Of a stretch of DNA of 64,000 nucleotides, positions 55,264-64,000 are shown one piece after another. The stretch covers positions 1,282,501 through 1,346,500 of the forward strand of contig NZ_LR813084.1 in NCBI RefSeq assembly GCF_903815225.1, in the 5' to 3' direction. A program made the position numbers and the translations under genes. This stretch comes from Delftia tsuruhatensis. Lineage in GTDB: Bacteria; Pseudomonadota; Gammaproteobacteria; Burkholderiales; Burkholderiaceae_C. Position 1 is the stretch's first letter. Every line of letters begins with the position of its first letter. The notes beneath the pieces are model-generated. The model was not told the DNA's origin. It saw nothing but the letters and a program-made list of their open reading frames with translations, and ran no database searches.

Positions 55264-56334
55264 TTGACTCTCCCCTCGATTGCCGCTCCGGTCGTGCAGT
55301 GGCAGGCGTCCCATGGGCGCAATCACCTGCCCTGGCAGCAGACGCGCGACCCCTATCGCGTCTGGCTCTCTGAAATCATGCTGCAGCAGACCCAGGTCAG
55401 CACCGTGCTGGGCTACTACCAGCGCTTTCTCGATGCCTTTCCCGATGTCGCCAGCCTGGCGGCCGCTCCGCAGGATGCGGTGCTGGCGCTGTGGAGTGGC
55501 CTGGGCTACTACAGCCGGGCACGCAATCTGCACCGCTGCGCCCAGGTCGTGGTCGAGCAATGGGGTGGCGTCTTCCCGGGCCGGGCAGAAGATCTGGCCA
55601 CCTTGCCGGGCATAGGGCGCTCCACGGCGGGAGCCATCGCCTCCTTCTGCTTTTCGCAGCGTGTGCCCATCCTGGATGCGAATGTGCGGCGCGTGCTCAC
55701 GCGCGTGCTGGCCTTCGATGCCGACCTGGCCGTCGCGAAGAATGAGCGCGAGCTATGGGACCTGGCGCAGCAGCTATGCCCGACCGAGGATCTGGAGCAT
55801 TCCATGCCGCGCTATACCCAGGGCCTGATGGACCTGGGCGCCACGATCTGCCTGCCGCGCAAGCCCGGCTGCCTGGTGTGCCCGCTGCAGCCACAGTGCC
55901 GTGCAGCCCGCCTCGGCAGCCCTGAGAGCTACCCCGTGCGCACGCGCAAGCTCAAGCGCGGCGCCGAGGCCTGGTGGCTGCTGATCGCCGTGGATGAGCA
56001 CGGTCGCGTCTGGCTGGAGCGCCGGCCCCAGCAGGGCATCTGGGCCGGGCTTTTTGCGCCGCCCGTCTTCGGTGGACGCGATGCACTGGCCCAGGCAGTC
56101 GGGCAGCATTGGCCTGCCGCTGCTCCCCCTGACTGGACCGACCTGCCCGCCTTCCTGCATGTGCTTACCCACCGCGACCTGCACTTGCATCCGGTGCAGG
56201 TGCCCGTGCGGTCAGTCGGCATGGAAGGCGCGCGTATGGGGCCGGAGGGCTGCTGGGCCGATGCCAAGGCCTGGGCCGGCATGGGCCTGCCGGCGCCGGT
56301 GCGCAAGCTGCTCGACGGGCAGCTCGGCGGCTGA
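55264..56334 (+). CDS. mutY: A/G-specific adenine DNA glycosylase
   Basis: The 356-residue glycosylase removes adenine mispaired with 8-oxoguanine. It has the catalytic Glu37 (SEIMLQQTQV), a helix-hairpin-helix LPGIGRSTAGAI, the catalytic Asp near 138, the [4Fe-4S] cysteines in CLPRKPGCLVCPLQPQC (about 197-213), and a C-terminal Nudix-like 8-oxoG recognition domain (about 235-350). The TTG at 55264 lies 4 bases after the GTPase stop; a GTG at 55294 is a possible alternative. The GO-repair partner mutM is 2.3 kb upstream. Confidence 0.95.
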   Translation: MTLPSIAAPVVQWQASHGRNHLPWQQTRDPYRVWLSEIMLQQTQVSTVLGYYQRFLDAFPDVASLAAAPQDAVLALWSGLGYYSRARNLHRCAQVVVEQWGGVFPGRAEDLATLPGIGRSTAGAIASFCFSQRVPILDANVRRVLTRVLAFDADLAVAKNERELWDLAQQLCPTEDLEHSMPRYTQGLMDLGATICLPRKPGCLVCPLQPQCRAARLGSPESYPVRTRKLKRGAEAWWLLIAVDEHGRVWLERRPQQGIWAGLFAPPVFGGRDALAQAVGQHWPAAAPPDWTDLPAFLHVLTHRDLHLHPVQVPVRSVGMEGARMGPEGCWADAKAWAGMGLPAPVRKLLDGQLGG

Positions 56335-56339
56335 ATGCG

Positions 56340-56603
56340 CTAGAACCGGCGCCGCGGCAGCAGCAGGGCGCAACGCAGCAGCATCCAAGCCAGCCACTGT
56401 TCGCGTCCGCCCGGTACACGCCGGGCGTGCGCTGCGGCATCGGCGATGTGCAGCCTCAGGCTGCGCAGGGCCTCGCGGTCGCCGTTTTGCAGAGCCCGTT
56501 TCCAGGCCTGCTCGCAGTGCTGGCGCTGCATTGCCTGCTCATCGCAGCCATGCGTGCCTTGAAGGTCACCGAGGCGATGGATGTGGTCGGTAGCGGCACT
56601 CAT
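56340..56603 (-). CDS. Small protein coupled to creD, function unknown
   Basis: The 87-residue protein starts with SAATDHIHRLGDLQGTHGCD, is helical and rich in Arg/His (REALRSLRLHIADAAAHARR), and ends LLLPRRRF. No domain was recognised. Its ATG overlaps the creD stop by four bases (ATGA), which is good support for it being a real, coupled gene. It is convergent with mutY, 5 bases apart. It may be a creD partner or a local cytosolic protein. Confidence 0.65.
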   Translation of the reverse strand: MSAATDHIHRLGDLQGTHGCDEQAMQRQHCEQAWKRALQNGDREALRSLRLHIADAAAHARRVPGGREQWLAWMLLRCALLLPRRRF

Positions 56604-58027
56604 GATGGCAGTGCTCCGGTGGTCCTGGAGAAGCCTTCTGCATTGCGCTCGCCATCCTGGCGGCCAAAGGCATACCAGTCCACATGCCGTGTGCAGATCA
56701 TGATCACGGCCAGCACGGCGAACAATGCAATGGCTCCCACGATCAGCGCGCTTTGCTCCAGTTGCAGCAGCACGTACAGCAGCCCGTAGAGCGACGCGAT
56801 TGCCGCTGCGAAAGGCAGGCCACGGCGCACGCTGCCCAGGATGTGGCTGGCGTAGTGGGCCAGCAGCAGCACGCAGGCCGTGGCGGCGATGGCATAGGCG
56901 CTGGCGAAACCCATGTGCTCGGACAGGCTGATCAGCAGCAGAAAGAAGCTGCACAGCGCCGAGCCCACGAGCAGGTACTGGATGGGGTGCACGCGCAGTT
57001 GCTTGAGCACCTCGAACAGGCCGACGGCCACGAAGGTCAGCACCACGAAGAGCAGGCCGTACTTGGTGGCGCGGTCGCTGAGCGAATAGGGGTTGATCGG
57101 GTCCACGAAGTCGGTGTCCAGCGATTCCAGGCAGGGGCCGTTGCCTGCCTGGGCCGGTGCGGCGTATTCACCGGCTTGCCGCTGGCTGCCTGGCTGGCAC
57201 AGCGGCTGCTGGTCGGTGAAGGCCTGTCGCGCGGAGGAAGCAAGGGCCGAAAGATTCCAGTGGGCGTTGAAGCCCTTGTCGCCGATTTCACGCCGGTTGG
57301 GCAGGAAGCTGCCGCCAAAGGACGGATGAGGCCAGTCGGCCGACAGCTGTACTTGGCTGCTGTTGCCCAGCGGCACGAAGGCCAGCTTCTCGGTGCCGAC
57401 CAGCTCCAGGGCGATCTGCAGCTTCAGGGTGCCATCCTGCTTGAGCAGGGTAGTCGGCAAGGTGGCCTGCAGGCCTTGCGAGTAGCGCTCCAGCGACGTG
57501 CCGGGTCCCACGTCCAGGCTCCTGCCATCCACTTCGATGGTGGCAGATCGGATGCCGCGCGGGTCTGTCAGGGACAGTGCCACGCGCAAGGCGCCGCAGC
57601 GCACGGTCTGATCCGCCGCCGGCTCTATGGAGGGCTTGTCCAGATACTGGGCGGCGTTGGCGAAGCTGGCAGTGATGCTGTCTTGCAAGGCATAGGTGCT
57701 GACCTTGTGCAGGCCGCGCGAGCGGTCCTCCATGCGTGCCGTGGCCTCGTGGCGCAGCTGGTCCGGCAGCAGCAGCCGCTGGAACGGGCGCGTGGTCCAT
57801 TCGGTCTTGCTGCCTTTTTCCATGCCCGTGGTCTCGGTGCAGTTTTGCACCAGCACCGGGCCCATCAGGGTCTGGCGTCCGGCCAGGCTGGCGACCACGC
57901 CTTGCACGGCGTGGTCGCGGTTGCGTATGCGGTCCTGCACCACATCGTGTATGAGGCCCAGGCCCAGCATCAAAAGGCCCAGCATGGCGAGCAGGGCCAG
58001 GCCCTTGGCCAGTAGTCGGTTCTTCAT
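56600..58027 (-). CDS. creD: Cell envelope integrity inner-membrane protein CreD
   Basis: The 475-residue protein has an N-terminal helix (about 9-28), a long periplasmic domain (about 35-320), and five to six C-terminal helices (about 340-465). CreD features include SDRATKYGLLFVVLTFVAVG, HPIQYLLVGSALCSFFLLLI and SEHMGFASAYAIAATACVLL. In enteric bacteria CreD is the main target of the CreBC system and affects envelope stability and tolerance of beta-lactams and colicins. An exact Cre-tag lies 66 bases before the start. The upstream creC stop is 146 bases away, so creD has its own promoter. Confidence 0.93.
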   Translation of the reverse strand: MKNRLLAKGLALLAMLGLLMLGLGLIHDVVQDRIRNRDHAVQGVVASLAGRQTLMGPVLVQNCTETTGMEKGSKTEWTTRPFQRLLLPDQLRHEATARMEDRSRGLHKVSTYALQDSITASFANAAQYLDKPSIEPAADQTVRCGALRVALSLTDPRGIRSATIEVDGRSLDVGPGTSLERYSQGLQATLPTTLLKQDGTLKLQIALELVGTEKLAFVPLGNSSQVQLSADWPHPSFGGSFLPNRREIGDKGFNAHWNLSALASSARQAFTDQQPLCQPGSQRQAGEYAAPAQAGNGPCLESLDTDFVDPINPYSLSDRATKYGLLFVVLTFVAVGLFEVLKQLRVHPIQYLLVGSALCSFFLLLISLSEHMGFASAYAIAATACVLLLAHYASHILGSVRRGLPFAAAIASLYGLLYVLLQLEQSALIVGAIALFAVLAVIMICTRHVDWYAFGRQDGERNAEGFSRTTGALPS

Positions 58028-58092
58028 TCCACATCCCGTTCGTTGATCGTGGACGCAGTCTCGGAGGGGCCTGTGTGCCGGAGATGAAGTCT

Positions 58093-58108
58093 GTGAAGCG
58101 GGCGTGAA
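58093..58108 (-). promoter_or_regulatory. Cre-tag (CreB binding site) upstream of creD
   Basis: The minus strand reads TTCAC-GCCCGC-TTCAC, an exact match to the TTCAC-N6-TTCAC tag recognised by CreB in enteric bacteria (and its Aeromonas counterpart). The plus strand shows GTGAA-N6-GTGAA. It lies in the creC-creD gap, 66 bases before the creD start codon. Confidence 0.8.
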
Positions 58109-58173
58109 GTACGAATTCTCCGGACCGGCCCTCACTGGCCCCGGGCGCCAGCCTCCGTGGAACGGGGTGGTTT

Positions 58174-59634
58174 TCAGTGCACCTGCAGGGGCCAGTCCAG
58201 CGTGACGCGCAGGCCGGGGTGGGCGTTGGCGGCCTGCATGCCTCCGCCGTGCAGCAGCATGATGCGCAGCACGATGGACAGGCCCAGGCCCGTGCCGCTG
58301 CGTTCTCCATCAGGGCGAGGCATGGTGAAGAAGCGCTCGCCCAGGCGGTCGAGCAGGGCGTCGGGCACGCCCGGGCCGTGGTCGCGCACGCTCACGCGTC
58401 CGGGCTCCAGCTCCACATGGATGGAACTGCCCTCGGGTGCGAAGTCGATGGCATTGCTCAGCAGATTGCTCAGGGCCAGCACCACCAGGTCTTGTTCCCA
58501 GGGGCCGTGGCTGTCCTGGCCTTGCAGCATCAGCGCTATGCCGCGCTGGTGTGCCGCGCCCTGGAGCTGCACCATGGCCTGCTCGGCGCAGGCGCGCAGG
58601 CTGCAGGTCGTGTACGCGCGCAATGCCCTGCGCTGCTCCAGCTGGCTCAGGCGCAGCAACTGGTCCACGAGATTTTGCAGGCGCTGGCACTGGTCCACGA
58701 CCTGACGGGCAAAGAGCTCGCGGTCGGCCTGCGGCAGATCTTCCTGCAGCAGCTCGCCCGCGCCGCGGATGGCAGCCACGGGGCTTTTGAGTTCATGTGT
58801 CAGGGCGCGCACATAGCCTTCGATGTAGTCGCGACCTTCCAGGCGGCTGCGCATGTTCTCCATGGCGCAGGCCAGTTCTCCCAGCTCTCCGGGCATGCGG
58901 GGCGCCTCGGGCATGGGCGGAGCCGTCGTCGGCGAGGCGGCCTCATGGAGCGTGGGTGCCTGCACCTGCTGCGCGTAGTTGCGCAGGCGCCGCACATGGA
59001 TGACCAGCCACCAGGTGACGGCAAAGCCCACGCTGGCGGACAGCAGCAGGAACAGCAGGCCGCCGCGCAGCATCTTGCTTTCCGCGCCGTCGATGATCTT
59101 CTGTACCGAGTGGGCGGGCTTGGAGGCCGTGAGCACGCCTGCGATGCGGCCATCGACCATGATGGGGGCGGAGACATACATGACGCTGCTGGCCTCGTCG
59201 TTCTGTACCTCCCGTGTGGTGCGTGCGCCATACTCGCCGCGCAGCGTGCGGTGCACGTCGCGCCATTGCGAGTAGTCGGCCCCCAGGTCGGTTCCTGCCG
59301 AGTCGAACAGCACGCGGCCCTGCTGGTCGGTGAGGGTGACGCGCATGTCCAGGCTGGTCTTGCGCGTATCCCAGATCCAGACCTTGACGGACTGGCTGGC
59401 ATAGGCCCGCATGTGGTGGGCGAAGCGGCTGTCCGCAGGGCTGTGGCGCAGCACGCCGCTGGCCATGTCGTCGCTGGCCAGGGCCGCCAGCGCGTAGGCG
59501 GTCTCGACCAGTGTGTCCTCGGTGACCTTGCGCACGCTGGGCTTGACCTCGACCATGAAGACGCGCAGCACGAAGAAGGCGGCCAGGCCGTTGATGACGA
59601 AGAAGGCAAAGAACAGCCGCAGTCCCAGGCGCAT
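58174..59634 (-). CDS. creC: Sensor histidine kinase CreC
   Basis: The 486-residue kinase has an N-terminal membrane helix (about 5-27), a periplasmic sensor region, a second helix (about 190-210) and a HAMP linker. The H-box is RALTHELKSPVAAIRGAGEL (His about 280), and the ATP domain has the N-box LSNLLSNAIDFAPEG and G-boxes (DHGPGVPD; SGTGLGLSIV). It phosphorylates CreB. In E. coli CreC responds to carbon metabolism or fermentation products; the signal here is unknown. It starts 16 bases after the creB stop. Confidence 0.93.
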   Translation of the reverse strand: MRLGLRLFFAFFVINGLAAFFVLRVFMVEVKPSVRKVTEDTLVETAYALAALASDDMASGVLRHSPADSRFAHHMRAYASQSVKVWIWDTRKTSLDMRVTLTDQQGRVLFDSAGTDLGADYSQWRDVHRTLRGEYGARTTREVQNDEASSVMYVSAPIMVDGRIAGVLTASKPAHSVQKIIDGAESKMLRGGLLFLLLSASVGFAVTWWLVIHVRRLRNYAQQVQAPTLHEAASPTTAPPMPEAPRMPGELGELACAMENMRSRLEGRDYIEGYVRALTHELKSPVAAIRGAGELLQEDLPQADRELFARQVVDQCQRLQNLVDQLLRLSQLEQRRALRAYTTCSLRACAEQAMVQLQGAAHQRGIALMLQGQDSHGPWEQDLVVLALSNLLSNAIDFAPEGSSIHVELEPGRVSVRDHGPGVPDALLDRLGERFFTMPRPDGERSGTGLGLSIVLRIMLLHGGGMQAANAHPGLRVTLDWPLQVH

Positions 59635-59650
59635 GGCGTGCAGTGCCGTG

Positions 59651-60349
59651 TCAATCCGGCAGCGTCAGGCTATAGCCCATGCCGCGGTGGGTGGCGATGA
59701 AGTCCTGGTGCGGTGCCTGGGTGCGCAGCTTGGCGCGCAGGGTCTTGACATGGGTGTCCACGGTGCGGTCCGTGCTGTCGCTGTCCTGGCCCCAGATGCT
59801 GTCGAGCAGGAACTCGCGGCTCAGGATGCGTCCCGGACGCTCCAGCAGGCATCGCAGCAGCTGGTATTCGCGCCGCGTCAGCTCCAGCGCCACGCCCTGG
59901 ATGCATATGCGCTGGCCCTGGGTATCGATGCTGAACAAGGCGTGGGCCGGGGCTGTGATGGCCTGCGGAGTCTGCAGACGCTGTGTACGCCGCAGCAGCG
60001 CCCGGGTGCGCGCCACCAGCTCGCGTGGACTGAAGGGTTTGGTGAGATAGTCGTCCGCGCCCAGCTCCAGGCCCAGCACACGGTCCATTTCCTCGCCGCG
60101 CGCACTGAGTACCAGCATGGGAACGGTGGCGCCTGCCTGGCGCAGTTCGCGGCACCAGTCCAGGCCGTTGCCGTCGGGCAGGCCCACATCGAGCAGCAGC
60201 AGGTCGGGGCGTTGCGCATTCCATTGCGCACGCGCATCGGCCAGTTGCAGGCAATGGCGGATGGCGATGCCGTCGCGCTCCAGCGCATAGCAGACGGTGC
60301 GCGCGATCGCAGGGTCGTCCTCCACGAGCAGCACGCGGGGAGCGTTCAT
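59651..60349 (-). CDS. creB: DNA-binding response regulator CreB
   Basis: The 232-residue OmpR-family regulator has a receiver domain with acidic residues EDD at 10-12, phosphorylated Asp54 (LLLDVGLPDG), conserved Lys (DDYLTKPFSP, about 104), and a winged-helix domain (about 135-230; LTRREYQLLRCLLERPGRIL, then VDTHVKTLRAKL). It binds the Cre-tag to activate creD. The ATG at 60349 gives the canonical start. Confidence 0.93.
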   Translation of the reverse strand: MNAPRVLLVEDDPAIARTVCYALERDGIAIRHCLQLADARAQWNAQRPDLLLLDVGLPDGNGLDWCRELRQAGATVPMLVLSARGEEMDRVLGLELGADDYLTKPFSPRELVARTRALLRRTQRLQTPQAITAPAHALFSIDTQGQRICIQGVALELTRREYQLLRCLLERPGRILSREFLLDSIWGQDSDSTDRTVDTHVKTLRAKLRTQAPHQDFIATHRGMGYSLTLPD

Positions 60350-60411
60350 CGTCGGTGGCAGGCCCTGCATCGCTGGAACGGGATATGGCGCAAATCCAGG
60401 CACGGGCGCGG

Positions 60412-61311
60412 CTAGGCGTCGGCGGACAGCTCGGAAGGCTTGGGCGTGGGGCGGCTGTCCAGCGAGCGGTGGCGGCACAGCGTGGGCCAGCGCGGGGCGA
60501 AGTGCCGTGCCAGCTCCTCGACCAGGAACACCGAGCGGTGCTGCCCTCCCGTGCAACCGATGGCCACGGTGACATAGCTGCGGTGGTTGCTGGCCATCAT
60601 GTCCAGCCAGGACTCCAGGAACTGCTGGATATCGCGTCGCATCTGGTCCACGCCGGGCTGCTGGCGCAGGAAATCGGCCACGGGCGCATCCATGCCGGTC
60701 AGCGGGCGCAGCTGGGGCTCGTAGTGCGGGTTGGGCAGCATGCGCACGTCGAAGACATAGTCGGAGTCCGACGGCAGGCCGTGCTTGAATCCGAAGGACT
60801 GGAACACCAGGGTCATCTGCCCGACCGGCGCCGCGATCAGCTCCTTGATATAGCTTTGCAACTGGGACGAGCGCAGGTTGCTGGTGTCGATGACATGCGA
60901 TTGGTTGCGCAGTTCGCCGAGCAGTTCGCGCTCGGTCTCTATGTCCTGGACCAGGGCGCGCCTGCCTTCGGCGACAGGGCCCCGTGACAGAGGGTGCCGT
61001 CGCCGGGTCTCGGAAAAGCGCCGCACAAGGGTGCCCGTGGTGGCGTCCAGGAAGACCAGGTGGGGGACCACCCCCTGTTGCTGCAGCCGCTCGAGCTGCC
61101 CGGGCAGGTGGGGCAGGCCCCCTGCGCTGCGCGCATCCATGGCAATGGCCACCTTGTTGCTGTGGCGGCCGTGCTCCAGTTCGACAAAGGCCGACAGCAG
61201 TTCCGGCGGCAGGTTGTCCACGCAGTAGTAGCCGGCATCCTCCAGCGCGTGCAGGGCAACGGACTTGCCCGATCCGGACATTCCGGTGATCAGAACGATC
61301 TCTAGCGACAT
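60412..61311 (-). CDS. rapZ: RNase adapter protein RapZ
   Basis: The 299-residue protein has a Walker A GMSGSGKS (residues 10-17) and the late [17 protein letters not shown] block, which defines RapZ (YvcJ family). In E. coli RapZ senses glucosamine-6-phosphate and directs RNase E to the GlmZ RNA; outside enterics the role may differ. It lies 4 bases after recN, so cotranscription is very likely, and it ends before a short gap to creB. Confidence 0.94.
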   Translation of the reverse strand: MSLEIVLITGMSGSGKSVALHALEDAGYYCVDNLPPELLSAFVELEHGRHSNKVAIAMDARSAGGLPHLPGQLERLQQQGVVPHLVFLDATTGTLVRRFSETRRRHPLSRGPVAEGRRALVQDIETERELLGELRNQSHVIDTSNLRSSQLQSYIKELIAAPVGQMTLVFQSFGFKHGLPSDSDYVFDVRMLPNPHYEPQLRPLTGMDAPVADFLRQQPGVDQMRRDIQQFLESWLDMMASNHRSYVTVAIGCTGGQHRSVFLVEELARHFAPRWPTLCRHRSLDSRPTPKPSELSADA

Positions 61312-61315
61312 GGTG

Positions 61316-63091
61316 TCAGCCTCCCGTGGTGTTGCGTGCACCGTCGGCCGCGCTGCCCGCCTTGAATTTGCCGCGTTGCGCATTGCCCGCAGTCCCCTGC
61401 CGCCCGGCACGGCGCGGGGCAGGGCGGGGTGGCGGAGCCTGGCGCGCCATGGCCAGCATCTCGCGGGCATGGGCCAGCGTGGTCTCCGACAGCCGCTCGC
61501 CGCCCAGCATGCGCGCCAGCTCCGCCTCGCGCGCGGCGCTGTCCAGCGGCTGGACGGTGCTGAGCGTGCCCTGCCTGGCGCGCTGCTTGGCTACCAGGTA
61601 GTGGTGATCGGCGCAGGCTGCGACCTGGGGCAGGTGGGTGACGGACAGCACCTGGCGCGAACGGCCCAGCGCGTGCATGAGGCGGCCCACGGTTTCGGCA
61701 ACGGCACCGCCCACGCCCGAGTCGACCTCGTCGAAGATCAGCGTGCCTGCCTCGCCCAGCTCGCTGGTGGTCACGGCGATCGCCAGGGAAATGCGCGACA
61801 GCTCGCCGCCAGAAGCCACCTTGGCGATGGGCTTGGGGCTGGCGCCCGGATGGCCGGCGACCAGGAAGGCCACGCTGTCCACGCCGAAGGCGCCGGGCGC
61901 ATCGGCGGTGGACAGTGCGGCCTCGAACAGGCCGCCTTCCATGCCCAGGCCCTGCATGGCCTGGGTGATGGCGCGCGACAGCCTGGGCGCAGCCAGCGCA
62001 CGCTGCTGGGACAGTATCCGGGCACAGGCCTGGTAGTGCTGCTGCGCCGCCTGCTCGGCGGCATGCAGGGACTCTATGTCCACGGCGGCGTCCAGCTGCT
62101 GCAGCTCCTGACGCCAGCCAGCCAGCAGCGCGGGCAGTTCGTCGGGCGTACGCCGGTAGCGGCGTGCCAGCTGCATCCACAGCGAGAGGCGGGCATCGAG
62201 CTCGGCCAGGCGCTCGGGGTCCAGGTCGGCGCGTCGCAGATAGGCCTGCAGCGAATGGCGAGCATCCTGGACCTGGGCCATGCTGGAGGCCAGTACGTCG
62301 GCGATGTTCTGGAACTCGGGCTCCAGGTGCTCCTGGTTCTGGACCATGTGGCTGGCGCGCCCCAGCGGACTGATGACGCCGGACTCGTCGTCCTCCAGCA
62401 TCTGCAGCGTGGTCTGGGCGGTGTCGATCAGCGTCTGGGCATGGGACAGGCGCGTGTGCTGGGCGTTGAGTTCATCCCACTCGTCGGCCTGCGGCGACAG
62501 CTTGTCGAGTTCGGCGATCTGCCACTGGAGCCGTTCGCGCTCGCGCTGCAGGCTGTCCTGGGCGGATTGCGCATGCTGCAGCGCCTGCCGGGCCTGGCTC
62601 CAGAGGCTCCAGCCGGCCTGAACCTCGCGGCTGTCTATGCCTGCGTAGGCGTCCAGCAAGGCACGTGCCGCATCGGGCCGCGTGAGGCTTTGCCAGGCAT
62701 GCTGGCCGTGGATGTCGATCAGTTGCTCGCCCAGGGCGCGCAGTTGCGTGGCCGTGGCCGGTGTGCCGTTGATCCATGCGCGGCTCCTGCCCTGGGTGTC
62801 CACCGTGCGCCGCAGCAGCAGGCCGTTGTCCTCGCTGGCCAGGCCCGCGGCCTCCATCCACGGGCGCAGGCGCGCGCAGCCATCGAACTCCACGCAGATG
62901 TCGGCCTGGGCACAGCCCTCGCGCACCACGTCGGCGTCGGCGCGTGCGCCCAAGGCCAGTTGCAGGGCATCGATCAGGATGGACTTGCCGGCGCCTGTCT
63001 CCCCGGTCAGCACCGTGAAGCCTGCCTGCCAGTCCAGGTCCAATGCCTGCACGATCACGAAGTCGCGCAGCACGATGCGCTTGAGCGCCAT
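61316..63091 (-). CDS. recN: DNA repair protein RecN
   Basis: The 591-residue SMC-like ATPase has Walker [16 protein letters not shown] (about 29-43), long coiled-coil arms (about 160-400), and a C-terminal signature and Walker B region ([16 protein letters not shown], then [13 protein letters not shown]). RecN bridges broken DNA ends during double-strand break repair and is usually LexA-controlled; no clear SOS box was seen because the gene starts 2 bases after nadK. The C-terminus has a polar, Arg-rich tail. Confidence 0.95.
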   Translation of the reverse strand: MALKRIVLRDFVIVQALDLDWQAGFTVLTGETGAGKSILIDALQLALGARADADVVREGCAQADICVEFDGCARLRPWMEAAGLASEDNGLLLRRTVDTQGRSRAWINGTPATATQLRALGEQLIDIHGQHAWQSLTRPDAARALLDAYAGIDSREVQAGWSLWSQARQALQHAQSAQDSLQRERERLQWQIAELDKLSPQADEWDELNAQHTRLSHAQTLIDTAQTTLQMLEDDESGVISPLGRASHMVQNQEHLEPEFQNIADVLASSMAQVQDARHSLQAYLRRADLDPERLAELDARLSLWMQLARRYRRTPDELPALLAGWRQELQQLDAAVDIESLHAAEQAAQQHYQACARILSQQRALAAPRLSRAITQAMQGLGMEGGLFEAALSTADAPGAFGVDSVAFLVAGHPGASPKPIAKVASGGELSRISLAIAVTTSELGEAGTLIFDEVDSGVGGAVAETVGRLMHALGRSRQVLSVTHLPQVAACADHHYLVAKQRARQGTLSTVQPLDSAAREAELARMLGGERLSETTLAHAREMLAMARQAPPPRPAPRRAGRQGTAGNAQRGKFKAGSAADGARNTTGG

Positions 63092-63093
63092 GG

Positions 63094-63990
63094 TCAGGCG
63101 CCCCCCTCGTTCCAGCCCAGCTTCTTGCGCAGCGTGGCGAAATAGTTCCAGCCCCTGGGGTGCAGGAAACGCACGCTGTGATGGGCCCGGCTCACGAGAA
63201 TGCGGTCGCCGTGTTGCAGCGAGGCCAGGGACTGCATGTCGAAATTGGCGCTCACGTCGCGCCCGCCGACGACCTCGATCGTGACCTCGTTGGCATCCGA
63301 CAGCACGATGGGGCGGTTGGACAGGTTGTGCGGAGCGATCGGCGCCATCACCCAGGCGGGAATGGATGGGTGCATCATGGGGCCGCCTGCAGACAGCGCA
63401 TAGGCCGTGGAGCCCGTGGGCGTGGCCACGATCAGGCCGTCGGCGCGCTGGTTGGAGACGAAGCGGCCGCCGACCTCGATGCGCAGCTCCACCATGCCCG
63501 AGGTGCCGCCGCGGTTGACCACCACGTCGTTCATGGCCAGGGCCTGGAACACGCACTGGTCGTCGCGCATGACGCGGGCACACATCAGCGGGCGCAGGTC
63601 CTCTTCGTACTCGCCCTGGAGCATGGGAGTGAGCGTGCCTTCGAAATCCTCGAGCGCGATGTCGGTGACGAAGCCCAGCCGCCCCTGGTTCACCCCGATC
63701 AGGGGCGTCCCGTATTGCGCCAGGTGCCGGCTCACGCCCAGCATGGTGCCGTCGCCGCCGACGACCAGGCCCAGGTCGCAATGCCGCCCCAGGCCGTCCA
63801 CGTCGAGCGTGGGGTAGTCTGTCAGGCCGGCATGCAGGGCCGACTGGGTATCGAGCACGACTTCGCAGCCCTGGCGCCTGAGAAAGCCGGCGATGCGCTC
63901 TAGCGCATGGCTGGCATTCTCGGACGGGGCGCTTGCACTGGGCGCGTGGTACTTCCCGATCAAGGCAACGTGGCGAAACGTGGACGTCAT
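63094..63990 (-). CDS. nadK: NAD kinase
   Basis: The 298-residue enzyme makes NADP from NAD and ATP or polyphosphate. It has the GGDGTML motif (about 78), [11 protein letters not shown], the NDVVVNRG block, and the [17 protein letters not shown] region (about 186-203). It is complete, with the ATG 10 bases from the right window edge. nadK-recN is a widespread gene pair. The stop and the recN start are separated by 2 bases. Confidence 0.96.
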   Translation of the reverse strand: MTSTFRHVALIGKYHAPSASAPSENASHALERIAGFLRRQGCEVVLDTQSALHAGLTDYPTLDVDGLGRHCDLGLVVGGDGTMLGVSRHLAQYGTPLIGVNQGRLGFVTDIALEDFEGTLTPMLQGEYEEDLRPLMCARVMRDDQCVFQALAMNDVVVNRGGTSGMVELRIEVGGRFVSNQRADGLIVATPTGSTAYALSAGGPMMHPSIPAWVMAPIAPHNLSNRPIVLSDANEVTIEVVGGRDVSANFDMQSLASLQHGDRILVSRAHHSVRFLHPRGWNYFATLRKKLGWNEGGA

Positions 63991-64000
63991 TTCTGGAAAT

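Noticed and set aside
61265-63145. A 626-codon plus-strand open frame opposite rapZ and recN
   Set aside because: Antisense shadow; the minus-strand genes have complete catalytic motifs.

Overview
The window is a GC-rich chromosomal segment with tightly packed housekeeping genes, short gaps, many 1-4 bp overlaps and heavy G/C bias at third codon positions. Gene content and order (hemA-prfA-prmC-grxD; DUF3683 FAD/Fe-S oxidoreductase-HIT-DUF971-ubiE-Tim44-ubiJ-ubiB; fmdB-DUF502-aspS-nudB; TPR-lolB-ispE-tRNA-Gln-prs-rplY-pth; nadK-recN-rapZ), plus Bug-type solute receptors, point to the Betaproteobacteria, family Comamonadaceae, most likely Delftia or a close relative. The genus is an inference. 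No insertion sequence, prophage, integron, CRISPR array, toxin-antitoxin pair or recognisable defence island is present.

Layout. 1-5.2 kb (minus): a CorC/HlyC-type membrane protein cut by the window edge, monothiol glutaredoxin, prmC, prfA and hemA. 5.3-8.6 kb: a small membrane protein, then a LysR regulator divergent from a Bug receptor and an N-formylglutamate amidohydrolase, with a perfect T-N11-A palindrome between the divergent genes. 8.6-16.2 kb (minus): a large MscS-type channel and a complete glycerol-3-phosphate operon ugpB-A-E-C-Q with two internal hairpins. 16.6-25.7 kb (plus): a 1304-residue FAD/Fe-S oxidoreductase and the ubiquinone genes. 25.7-38.8 kb (plus): a Na+/solute symporter, fmdB-DUF502-aspS, a lipoprotein, nudB, a nuclease/phosphatase, folE, EamA and LysE exporters, DUF429, an alpha/beta hydrolase, an AraC regulator and a second Bug receptor. 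38.7-45.6 kb (minus): a dipeptide-type ABC transporter (two permeases, two ATPases, receptor) ending in an amidase. 45.9-52.1 kb: ferredoxin, then pth-rplY-prs-tRNA-Gln-ispE-lolB-TPR on the minus strand. 52.2-56.3 kb (plus): mutM, a dynamin-like GTPase, mutY. 56.3-60.3 kb (minus): creB-creC-creD and a coupled small gene. 60.4-64 kb (minus): rapZ, recN, nadK.

How it fits together. The window joins core functions (translation termination, haem, quinone, isoprenoid, PRPP and folate synthesis, oxidative DNA repair) with uptake cassettes typical of a soil or water heterotroph. The most informative regulatory observations are an exact Cre-tag (TTCAC-N6-TTCAC) before creD, the LysR palindrome at the receptor/amidohydrolase cassette, hairpins inside the ugp operon, a strong hairpin between ispE and tRNA-Gln, and two genes (hemA and the TPR gene) whose -10 boxes lie only 6-8 bases before an ATG lacking a Shine-Dalgarno sequence. 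AspRS carries the His/Gly pair associated with non-discriminating enzymes. I found no clearly undescribed multi-gene system. The least understood items are the dynamin-like GTPase between mutM and mutY, the DUF3683 fusion enzyme, the Tim44-domain protein in the ubiquinone cluster, and a small protein coupled to creD.
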